Below, piece by piece: positions 36,718 through 45,337 of a DNA stretch of 64,000 bases. A program made the position numbers and the translations under genes. Each line of letters starts with the position of its first letter. Within the stretch, counting starts at the first letter, position 1. Under the pieces are notes generated by a model that was not told where the DNA came from, made no database searches, and saw only the letters and a list, made by a program, of their open reading frames with translations. The DNA is from Ectocarpus siliculosus. Taxonomy: Eukaryota; Sar; Phaeophyceae; Ectocarpales; Ectocarpaceae. The stretch is from the NCBI GenBank assembly GCA_000310025.1, contig FN649742.1:2278151-2342150 (forward strand), read 5' to 3'.

Positions 36718-37018
36718 AAGACGACAACACTAGCTCCCCGGAACAGAACGTCTTAACAGGTAGTAGCTGGCAGTGTTGTCCACTCGTACGTTTAGCAGTC
36801 CCTGTGCTCCAGCACTGATGATGCTTCAACGTGATCGGGCGCAGACGGAATGTCCTGCGAGCAGCTGCCTTCTCTCGGTGCGCATGCCTCCTCTTCTATA
36901 CGCACGCAGACATCCTCTTTGGCACATAATAATAAATGCTCACTTCTCATCAACTCCAATAAACACCAATTTCAGACTCCTCCCCCCTTAGGTTGGATCC
37001 ATCTGAAATACTCGCTTT
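36718..37018 (-). repeat. Split direct repeat A1 of YR element 1 (5' end)
   Basis: The outer copy of the 300-bp A repeat, nearly identical to 28921-29220. Beyond 37018 the two copies diverge completely: A2 runs into B1, A1 runs into C/G-rich sequence. This sets the element's 5' boundary. Confidence 0.8.
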
Positions 37019-37205
37019 TTCCCCCGGGTTAGAGTCCCCCCCCCCCCCCATTACCTTTTCGGCCTGGAAGCATGAGTTCGTTGATTTCGCCCCGGGGTAG
37101 ATCGTTTTCGACCAAAAAAAGAAAGATCCCCCCTGGTATGTCAATTTCCCCCCGGGGTACCATTTTTCCCACGAGTTCCCCCCGGGGGGGATTTATTTCC
37201 CTTAT
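37019..37205. repeat. CCCCCCGGGG palindrome cluster, copy 1
   Basis: It carries several CCCCCCGGGG or CCCCCGGG palindromes spaced by T- or A-rich pieces, with GGTATGTCAATTTCCCCCCG matched by GGTACGTCAATTTCCCCCCG in the second cluster at 37690. It starts exactly at the 5' edge of YR element 1. Confidence 0.6.
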
Positions 37206-37689
37206 TTTCTGAGTGGATTTTGTTGCATCGTGGACCACAAAAAGCATGATACGGGACGGAAAATTCACTTGCAGATCTGTGCTTCGAGCGAGATTTAGGT
37301 GCACCGTTTGTCACTTGGCCCTCGCCGTTGTTTTATGGGTGAGATGCTTTCGTGTTTTTGTCTATTTCTTGCATTTATCATCCCTGGAGTCAGCTGAAAC
37401 GTACCATATAGCATGCTGGCGAAAACTTGCGCACAAAGGGAAAAACATAATCGTATTCATTTTTGGATCTCACAACTCAAGGTAGAACCGAAGCATGAAA
37501 ACAGCTTATTCCTGCGGACAAACTGCGAATTCTTGTGCATGAGCTTAGGCAATGGTACCTCTTGCTATCTTTTTTCTCTTCGTCTTTGTTGCTCTTACGT
37601 TCCTCCTCCCTCTGCTTGTTGAACGCTTGCTCGTAAACCTTATCCATCTCAGTTTCACCACTCGCTGTGCGTGTGGTGTGTGGACCATC

Positions 37690-37835
37690 ATTATTTTGCA
37701 CAACCCCCCGGGGGGGGGCTTCCCCCCGGGGTAGTGTTGGAAAAAAAAAACTAACCCCCCGCGGTACGTCAATTTCCCCCCGGGGGGTTTGGTTTCAGAA
37801 AAAAAAAACGATCCCCTTCCCGGGGGGAAAACTCC
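37690..37835. repeat. CCCCCCGGGG palindrome cluster, copy 2
   Basis: Same family and orientation as the cluster at 37019: ACCCCCCGGGGGG, CCCCCCGGGGTAGTG, GGTACGTCAATTTCCCCCCG and an A10 tract before CGATCCCC. Origin unknown; base accuracy in these runs may be imperfect. Confidence 0.55.
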
Positions 37836-37863
37836 GTAGCTTACGGTACACAGAACAACTGTT

Positions 37864-38082
37864 GTAGATGACACAATATACCACACCCTGGAGCAACTTC
37901 CAAAGCTCGGTTGCTCCACACCACCATAAAGAGTGGTGATGCCGAAAATGGTGGTGTGGGAACTGTCTCGTCGAGAGTTTTCCGACAACGTCTCTGGGTT
38001 TACGCATCCTCTTCGTCGTGGAATAGTTGAGCTTGAAAATATCGGCACACGGGGTGTCGTATCTTACGTCACCCACGGTGGA
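37864..38082. mobile_element. Short TIR element (MITE family 2), copy a
   Basis: The left end GTAGATGACACAATATACCA and the right end, read in reverse as GTGGGTGACGTAAGATACGA, are imperfect inverted repeats, each followed by CACCCC-like bases. The interior has GCCGAAAATGGTGG and GCATCCTCTTCGTCGTGG. The same interior pieces occur inverted in the copy at 62660. There is no coding capacity. Confidence 0.55.
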
Positions 38083-38166
38083 CCTGTGTACCAAATACGT
38101 GCGTTCCATATCGACTTGATCTTTCGGTAGTTTCTCTGCACAGTGTCGCAGCAGCACTTGTAAAGC

Positions 38167-38330
38167 TACCGTAAGGTTGCGGGTCAGCGCACGGTCCGGA
38201 GTTTCCGCACGGTCCGGAGTCATCGCACAGGGGTGCGATGGAACTTAAATGGCATAATTATTTAATTCGATTTCCGCACAGGGTCCGGAGTTACCGCACA
38301 GGGGTGCGATGACTCGCAACCTACAGTAGG
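38167..38330. mobile_element. MITE family 1, copy b
   Basis: It begins TACCGTAAGGTTGCGGGTCA and ends GACTCGCAACCTACAGTAGG, with GCACGGTCCGGAGTCATCGC and CACAGGGGTGCGATG modules inside, as in the copy at 27188. Confidence 0.65.
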
Positions 38331-38334
38331 GCAG

Positions 38335-38880
38335 CTACCGCGTCCGCAGAGGAAGGGCCGCAACCACTAGCCCCTGACATCGCGGTACCCCCCATACTTA
38401 TAACCTCCGACATGATTGCCAAGCGATGGTGGGTCGCGTGTAGGCACAACTCGACGGCAGGCAATTTCCCACGTTTTCCGCCCGCGGCATTTCGTATAAT
38501 GCCGCGTTATTTTTCACCGCTTTTTTGTGTGTGTGTGTTTATTTTTTATTATTAGCATCGACCGCTCTAAGCGGCTGACCAATGCAAAGACGTCAGTCTT
38601 ACAATAGTGCGGTTGAAAACACAAAACACTTCTATCTGCCATGAACTGGGACCCCGTGAGGGGGCAGCATGGGGGAGGCTAAACTATCCTTCGGGTCAAA
38701 GATAGAAACGTTGAGTGTGTGTGTGCTTTCTCGAAAACCTAGTATAGCATCCATCGGGCTAACTGCTGTGGTTGGCTGACGTGCGCGTGTTTGTGTACGT
38801 TGCGTGTGGAGCCTGCAACCACAACACAATTGAGGTGTCCGTGCGTCTGCAAAGTTGTTTCTTTCAAGTACCGCAGAAAC
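38335..38880. repeat. Duplicated segment, copy 1 (interrupted)
   Basis: CGTCCGCAGAGGAAGGG through CCTCCGACATGATTGCCAAG, GTGTAGGCACAACTCGACG and a GT tract match 39716-40015. This copy is interrupted inside the GT tract by the LINE tail at 38541-38712, and it resumes at TTTCTCGAAAACCTAG with similarity to 39941 onward. Confidence 0.7.
38541..38712 (-). mobile_element. Solo 3' tail of the 43-48 kb LINE family
   Basis: About 170 bp closely match 43055-43200, including GGGACCCCGTGAGGGGGCAG and AGGCTAAACTATCCTTCGG. On the minus strand it encodes the last residues FDPKDSLASPMLPPHGVPVHG of the LINE C-terminal region, then the 3' end. It lies inside a GT microsatellite of a duplicated segment whose other copy lacks it. 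That makes it a severely 5'-truncated insertion. Confidence 0.75.
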
Positions 38881-39137
38881 CGGAGTTATCGCACAGGGGT
38901 GTGCGTTGATTCTTGATAGTATCGCCTCCAGGGTCTACTCAGGACCGCGCATACTGGAGTCATCGCACAGGGGTGTGCGTCATGTACCGAAACCAAATGA
39001 TTTAATTCAATTTCCGCACAGGGTGTGGGGTCATCGCACGGTCCGGAGTCATCGCACAGGGGTGCGATGACAATAAAATGGCGAAAATGTTTGAAAAACG
39101 ACCGCACGGGGGTGCGCTGACCCGCAACCTTACGGTA
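38869..39137. mobile_element. MITE family 1, copy c
   Basis: TACCGCAGAAACCGGAG on the left and CCCGCAACCTTACGGTA on the right, with five or more copies of the GCACAGGGGTGTGCGT / GGTGCGATGAC module between. It is longer than copies a and b and internally repeated. Confidence 0.55.
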
Positions 39138-39715
39138 TTCCCCGCGACCTGTGTGTTCATGCCATCCCGTCTTGTGTGGCGGCTGATGGAGGCCACGGGG
39201 CCATAGGACCCACGGAAGTTGGGGGCAGCGAGAGTCGGCACAGGGCATTTTGCATGCGAACAAAACATCCCTCCAAAACAAGGGAGGCTTTTCTTGAGCG
39301 TTTTCTCCCATGGCACAGCCTTTGCTTCAAGGCGACCCCTCCCCGCACGCCGAAGCAATAACAGCAATAACTAAAGTACCCGCCACGAGCTGTGTTCATG
39401 CTCCGTCTTGTGTGGTGATTGATACAGACCAGGAGGACCTAGGACGCTCAGAAATTGCGAGCTGCGAGCCCGAGAGTGTGGGACAGCCCGAAAAAAACCG
39501 CTGCGTCTGCTGGGATCAGTTGGATCAGGCAAATTGGGTTTCACTGATGATCCCTGTCCACACACCTAGACAACAGCAATGACAGTGGCATCCGCCACTA
39601 GCTCTGTGTATGGATCCTTTCCCCCGCCAGTGCTGTCTTGCTCATTCTGAAGGAAATAAAACACATTGGTATTTCCATTGGATCGGTAAACTTGAACATT
39701 GTCCGTTCAACCAAA

Positions 39716-40015
39716 ACTACCGCATCCGCAGAGGAAGGGTCGCCACCACTATGAGCCCCTGAGATCGCGGTACCCCCGTATTTGAAACCTCCGACATGAT
39801 TGCCAAGCGAATGTGTGTCGCGTGTAGGCACAACTCGACGACGGGAAATCATGTTTTCCGCCCGCGGGGTTCGTATTTCGCCGCGTTAAATTCGCCGTTT
39901 TTTTGCGTGTGCGTGTGCGTGTGCGTGTGCGTGTGCGTGTGCTTTCTCGCAAACCTAGCACTCACCGGGCTAACTGCTGTGGTTGACTGATGAGCACGTG
40001 TGTGTGTACGAACGG
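39716..40015. repeat. Duplicated segment, copy 2 (uninterrupted)
   Basis: Counterpart of 38335-38880 with a continuous (GTGTGC)n tract (about 39905-39940) where copy 1 carries the LINE tail. It ends next to a MITE family 1 copy. Confidence 0.7.
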
Positions 40016-40129
40016 TCCGGAGTCATCGCACGGTCCGGAGCCATCGCACAGGGGTGCGATGCAAATTAAATGGCGAAAATATTAAAAAAACGACCGCACG
40101 GGGGTGCACTGACTCGCAACCTTACGGTA
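40009..40129. mobile_element. MITE family 1, copy d (left end degenerate)
   Basis: It contains ACGGTCCGGAGTCATCGCAC twice and CAGGGGTGCGATGCAAATTA, and it ends GACTCGCAACCTTACGGTA. The left terminal repeat is reduced to TACGAACGG. Confidence 0.55.
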
Positions 40130-40145
40130 TATATATATATTTCAG

Positions 40146-40283
40146 GTGTCCGGACTACACTACACATAGAAGTGTGGAAGTATGTTGAAGATCTTGCGCG
40201 CGAAGCAATGATGCTCGGACAGCTGGATAGGCCCATACCCGGGACCACACGAACACGTCGTCTTTTGGTGCCGACAGCGGCAG
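40146..40283 (+). CDS. Orphan exon candidate
   Basis: A 138-nt open stretch is bounded by an acceptor (TATATATATATTTCAG) and a strong donor (GGCAG|GTAAGTG). It would encode VRTTLHIEVWKYVEDLAREA followed by MMLGQLDRPIPGTTRTRRLL, which looks like ordinary protein sequence. I cannot identify the family, and I find no partner exon with agreeing phase nearby. It could be a captured or dead exon. Confidence 0.3.
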
Positions 40284-41212
40284 GTAAGTGTGTATACAAC
40301 TCGTTGATGCTCTCGTGTCTGTAGCACCTGTAAGACTTTGGCTATGTTGCTGGTAGATGCTTTTCTGATTCCATCAAGCTGAACAGCGGCACTCCGAGAT
40401 GACGCGCCCAGCCTTGGGACGCGAATGGTTGAAGGAGGGCACCGTGACGCAACAGCCACACCACAACATCATTTGACTGCCGTGGACTGGTCTGGGTGTT
40501 TGCACTGCTGTAGTGGTGTGCCACACCCACATAGGATACCACCTCCCCGGAATGCCTGGTCCTGCCGACCACGCCAAGTGTAAAGGTATTCACGTGTAGT
40601 GCAATCTGGGTGACCCGTGAAGACTCACTTGTTATTACTCTTGTGGAACAGCAGCAGCGGAGCTGTTGCCTTGGGTATCGGTAGGAATGACACGAGGGGG
40701 CCAGGATCCTCTGCTCAAGCAGGGGCTACAAAGATCCTGTCCCCTGTTTTATCCTTCCGCGGGGAGTTACATCTCTCCGCGCCTTCGTAGAAGGAATCAT
40801 TATCTTCTATGTTCCGTCTACACATCTAAATCCTATAGCACTGGACGCTATCTTCTATGTAGACTATGTACAGTAGTGCTCCCAGATCAAGCAACATCCC
40901 GACGATAAGCTGTACCCCTCACAGAGGCTACATACAGACCCCACGGTACCGAGTGATACTGCTCAAACGTTCACAGTAACCATGCGGTGTGTCATGCCGC
41001 ACCCAGAGAAGCAGACAGGGACAGAAGTACCGACCAGAACAGACCAGCGGCGGAAGTTTGGCGAGATAGAGAGGTGTCGTAGAGAGGAAACCAACGCGTG
41101 TGTGGAGATAAAACCAACGGCTGTTCTCAGTTTCATTTTCGTCTCTCGTGCCGCTGCAGTAGTACTGTAGATATCACACTGCCGCCACTCAATGTGAGAG
41201 CGCCCGCCGGTG

Positions 41213-42185
41213 TACCGTAGTTGTGCGTGTGATGGCATCGGGGTGCGATCGTTTTTTTTTATCATTCCTATCTTGGTTTTTTATCGCACCCCGGTGCCAT
41301 AACACCGATGGGTGCCATAACACCGATATCGGTGCGGAAATGCAATTAAATCATTTCGTTCTAGATTTCCAACGCACCCCCGGTGCGATGACACCGATGA
41401 GTGCGGTACGGAAGAAATCACAGTGGCCATGATACGGTGCTGAGTGAACGCACCCCGGTGCGATGAAACCGAAAGGTGCGATACTCAAGAAACGAACAGG
41501 CGTTTTGGTACATGTAGCTTGCGTAGGCGGTACCATGCAACCAGCCCGGAGTGGTGATCAGTGATGAGGTCGAATCCGAGTTTGAGGTGGCGTGTGCCAA
41601 AGAGAACAGACGCTGTGGTTCCCTGCTGGGGAAGGTATACGGCACAGTATCGTTTTTCTTCCAGCCTCTTTGTTGGTCGCAAGCCCCTCCTTGTTGGCTG
41701 GTGCTTCCCTCTGTCTTTGTCTGCCTCAAGGGGCATGGTACCGATACAATTGTAGTACCGTTTACTAACTCCTTCTTGCGGTTCGTTGGAGGTGCGGGAT
41801 GTGTACTATGTGCTTGGTTGAGTGAGTGAGTGCATTCGATGTACGGATTACCGTAGAAAGAATACATAAATCATGTCTACTGCGCAAACCAAGACGGTAC
41901 GATATACATACATGAAATGGCGCCCCAATTGGTACCTGCCAACCGCGTTACATACCGTTCGACACGTGGTCCGGAGGGTACCGATACCTTGCGGAAGCGC
42001 GCAATTTTTCGTCCTTAGCAGATTTCATATCGTTGATATCGCACCGGATGCGATAACACCGATACTGGTGCGGAAATACAATGAAATCATGCCGTTCTTG
42101 ATATTTTTGCGCACCCCGGTGCCATAACACCGATGGGTGCGAAAATCAACGATGGGTGGGTGTCATCACACGCACAATTACGGTA
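41213..42185. mobile_element. 973-bp non-autonomous TIR DNA element
   Basis: The left end TACCGTAGTTGTGCGTGTG and the right end CACACGCACAATTACGGTA are inverted repeats with one mismatch in the first 22 bp or so. Subterminal blocks on both sides (41240-41480 and 42025-42150) repeat CGCACCCCGGTGCGATGACA and CACCGATGGGTGCG several times, like transposase-binding arrays. The interior (about 41510-41960) has no transposase frame. The first seven terminal bases TACCGTA are shared with MITE family 1, which suggests a common transposase source. Confidence 0.65.
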
Positions 42186-43049
42186 TGTCAACACATGGGA
42201 AAGACTTCGCGTCAAGTCGGGAAGAGATGCGAATATTAATAGAAGTAGAACGCTCCCAAGGGTTGCATAAACAGTGTAGCCGGAAAAGAACACCATGCGA
42301 TATGTATTGGTCTACTGTAAATTGCCCCTCCTCATGCTGACGAACAACGCCACGAACCTGGTGTCCGCTGTAGTAGTTAGGACATATTGTTGTCTCTGCA
42401 ATACACACCCTTCAGGCCGCCATCCGATGCCTCGTTTTACACGTGCTTCAGGAATATGAATCATTTCCCGTGGCTTGACAACTAGAACGACGCCCACCGC
42501 TTGCGGGAAAAGTACCAAAGCTTACAGCCGAGAGGCAAATACCCGCAAGGAAGGGAGATACCGTAATGTATGCTGCTCAAGGAACAGTAGAAATACAAGT
42601 TGGTTATCATATGCATAGACTATAATACAAGGCGTCCCTCCGGAGGGGGGTAAAGAGAGCACCGCGGCAAGGGGTCATGCAAGAACATGCAAAAAGCAAA
42701 AGCATATATAGATTATAGAGTACGCACTGTTCGTCCCGCGTTTATTTGCCGTTTTTTCTGATGCTGCGACCCCCACCGCCGCCGCCGCGGATGCCAGGCC
42801 GCCAAACGACTTGAAATTCATCAGAGCTGTGTTGTCGCCCAGGAAACGCACACACACACCCTTGCCACAGGCGGGCAGAGAAGCGTTGTATTCGCGCGTT
42901 TAGCATGCAAACAGCATATGTCGTAGGGCCGTGACCGTAGGTAGCACCATGGTGTGTGTCGCACATTCCGGAGAAAAGAAGTAGAGGCCACATGGATGTA
43001 TGTGGATGCATTTTATGTGAAGGTGGGACGGATCGAATTAATCCACAGA
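42186..43049. other. No gene supported
   Basis: No exon chain or known repeat. A GC-rich alanine-coding patch at about 42740-42860 on the minus strand (FKSFGGLASAAAAVGVAASE) is the only protein-like stretch, and it lacks supporting splice sites. Confidence 0.35.
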
Positions 43050-44033
43050 CAGGAGTTTTTATTACTACCATCGCCGCGCTAACCGGCTGACCAGTCTTAG
43101 TGCGGTTGAAAACACAAAACACTTGTATCTGCCATGAACTGGGACCCCGTGAGGGGGCAGCATGGGGGAGGCTAAACTATCCTTCGGATCAAAGACAGAA
43201 ACAGCGGCAACAGAAGAAAACTGGACGCGTCTACGAAGGCGATTACCTTGTACTCTAGTTCGTTTAGGAGTACTGTCACCATTATCCTCCTTGTTTTCGC
43301 TACCATCATTCTGATCCTCATTTTGACAAGAATCTCTGGGCAGTTCTTCCCTAGCTCTACGTTTTTTGTTTTGGGGAAGGTCATCTGGCTCAAACCCTTT
43401 GCTCTCTTCCACTCCTCCATGTTTTCCTCCTCCATCGTCGTCTTCGTCCTCCTTTTCTTCCCTTTCACTTTCCTTCGTCTCCGTCACTCCTAAAAGAATT
43501 ACCCTCATTACTATCGTTGTCGCAGAGATCCCAACCGATTGGCCCTGGTGGAAATTGGTCGATCAGTAGCCCATGACGTTTGAACACATCGCGAGTTCGC
43601 ATCGACAGAACACGAGCTAGCTCGAAGGTAAACCGTCTCCGAATCCTGCTATTTAGTATGAAAAGCTTTCAGGCGAACTAAGGCTCTTTCGTCGTCAAAA
43701 TTCCCCCGGCAAAAAGCTTCGTGCGCCAAGTGGTTGGCGATAGCAACGATGAGTCGATTGGTGCCTTTGCCAAGACCACAATTCGTTGAAAAAGCAGCAG
43801 TAAGGAGGGTAGATCTAGACGGGTTGAAAGTTCCCGCATAGTGATTTGCCTTACTTTCAGCTCGATCTTCAACGGCGGATCCTGGCATTTTGGATCGACT
43901 TGTCGATGCTTCGACCTGCGGATGGGTTGACGATTGTTACGTCTATAAGAATGGACTTGGTGCAGAGTTCCTCTTCCTTCTCTCCTGCGTGTAATCCTGG
44001 GGGGATTACCAAATCCATCTTGTATAGCCCCTT

Positions 44034-44048
44034 CCCCCTACCAGTGCC
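44034..44048. repeat. Target-site duplication, left copy
   Basis: CCCCCTACCAGTGCC, repeated at 45323-45337. On the minus strand both copies encode GTGRG of the LINE, and the LINE reading (TTGTGRG, then KGLYKMDLVI) is continuous once the insert is disregarded. That fixes the insertion point. Confidence 0.75.
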
Positions 44049-45322
44049 CCCCCCGGTGTTTGTCATCGGGGTTGGGTTTTCGTCGCTTGGCAACGACGTT
44101 GTAAAACAAGCCCCCCCCTCGGTGTTTGCCATCGGGGTTGGGTTTTCGTCGCTTGGCAACGACGTTGTAAAACAAGCCGCCCCCCCCCGGTGTTTGCCAT
44201 CGGGGTTTGGGTTTTCGTCGCTTGGCAACGACGTTGTAAAACAAGCCCCCCACTCGGTGTTTGCCATCGGGATTGGGTTTTCGTCGCTTGGCAACGACGT
44301 TGTAAAACAAGCCAATTCACTTCGTGAACTCGACAACCAGGTTACCGTTTTTTTTTTTTTACCTCGTTTTTTTTTTTGGCGGTAACCATAATGGTGGTCG
44401 AGTAGATCATGTTGTGCGGGGTCGAGAACCCTCACTCCGCGCAACGGGGGATGATCGCACCACGTTGTGTTAAAATGGGCAAGCTTCCTCGAGGCAGTTA
44501 CACAGTGCTTACAACTGTCTCTGGAAGTGAAAGCACCAGAAAATAAATTAAGTCATACGTAGCTGTCATCCGTACGCAAGGAAGTAAGCACAAGATGCCG
44601 AACACCCTTAGCAGGATGAAGCTCACCCTTCATGCGACTCGCCAAATACCTCACGGCGCTTCGCGCTTGGTGATGTGAGAGCCTGGTCCGGTGAGAACCC
44701 GGCGTGCTCCGTCCCGGCTTTGTAGGGATGCGAGGTCAATGGTCAAACGACTACGGCATGCACGACTATGAGTACACCCCCCCCCTCGGTGTTTGCCATC
44801 GGGATTGGGTTTTCGTCGCTTGGCAACGACATTGTAAAACAAGCCAATTCACTTCGTGAACTCGACAACCAGGTTACCGTTTTTTTTTTTTCTACCTCGT
44901 TTTTTTTTTTTGGCGGTAACCATAATGGTGGTCGAGTAGATCATGTTGTGCGGGGTCGAGAAACCTCACTCCGCGCAACGGGGGATGATCGTACCACGTT
45001 GTGTTAAAATGGTCAAGCTTCCTCGAGGCAGTTACACAGTGCTTACAACTGTCTCTGGAAGTGAAAGCACCAGAAAATAAATTAAGTCATACGTAGCTGT
45101 CATCCGTACGCAAGGAAGTAAGCACAAGATGCCGAACACCCTTAGCAGGATGCAGCTCACCCTTCATGCGACTCGCCAAATACCTCACGGCGCTTCGCGC
45201 TTGGTGATGTGAGAGCCTGGTCCGGTGAGAACCCGGCGTGCTCCGTCCCGGCTTTGTAGGGATGCGAGGTCAATGGTCAAACGACTACGGCATGCACGAC
45301 TATGAGTACCTCCCCCCCCCCC
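44049..45322 (+). mobile_element. Head-to-tail dimer of a SINE-like element with minisatellite head and C-rich tail
   Basis: Two units follow one another (44049-44776 and 44777-45322). Each has a C8-10 tract, a 64-bp minisatellite module (GGTGTTTGCCATCGGG, TTGGCAACGACGTTGTAAAA) in four copies in unit 1 and one in unit 2, then a body of about 460 bp. Body features include TGGTCGAGTAG (44395-44405), like a Pol III A-box, and GGGTCGAGAAC (44419-44429), a weak B-box at unusually short spacing. The 3' end GAGGTCAATGGTCAAACGAC, then TACGGCATGCA, TGAGTAC and a C tract, resembles the 3' end of the LINE at 28.8 kb. A target-site duplication flanks the whole. There is no coding capacity. It is probably mobilised by that LINE family. 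Confidence 0.7.
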
Positions 45323-45337
45323 CCCCCTACCAGTGCC
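45323..45337. repeat. Target-site duplication, right copy
   Basis: CCCCCTACCAGTGCC following the C16 tail of the second SINE unit. It matches 44034-44048 and marks the right end of the insertion in the LINE endonuclease. Confidence 0.75.

Larger units (their letters stand above)
27962..37018 (-). mobile_element. Tyrosine-recombinase retroelement, Ngaro/PAT-like (DIRS order), element 1
   Basis: Read on the minus strand, the order is A1 (37018-36718), a tandem array in the 5' region, a gag-like ORF, RT-RNase H, tyrosine recombinase, then B1 (29431-29221), A2 (29220-28921) and B2 (28172-27962). This is the split-direct-repeat plan A1-ORFs-B1-A2-B2 known for the PAT and Ngaro groups, which integrate by a recombinase rather than a DDE integrase. 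The A copies and the B copies are each nearly identical, so insertion looks fairly recent. A fragment of an unrelated LINE sits between A2 and B2. The element looks broken: about two or three breaks in its pol region plus the LINE piece. It is treated as a fossil. Confidence 0.8.

Noticed and set aside
28921-37018. Ordinary LTR retrotransposon bounded by 300-bp direct repeats
   Set aside because: The presence of a tyrosine recombinase, the absence of a DDE integrase and the additional B1/B2 pair fit the split-repeat YR class instead.
38166-39140. CRISPR-like array of ATCGCAC repeats
   Set aside because: Repeats are palindromic modules of uneven spacing inside TIR elements in eukaryotic DNA; no regular spacers and no cas genes.
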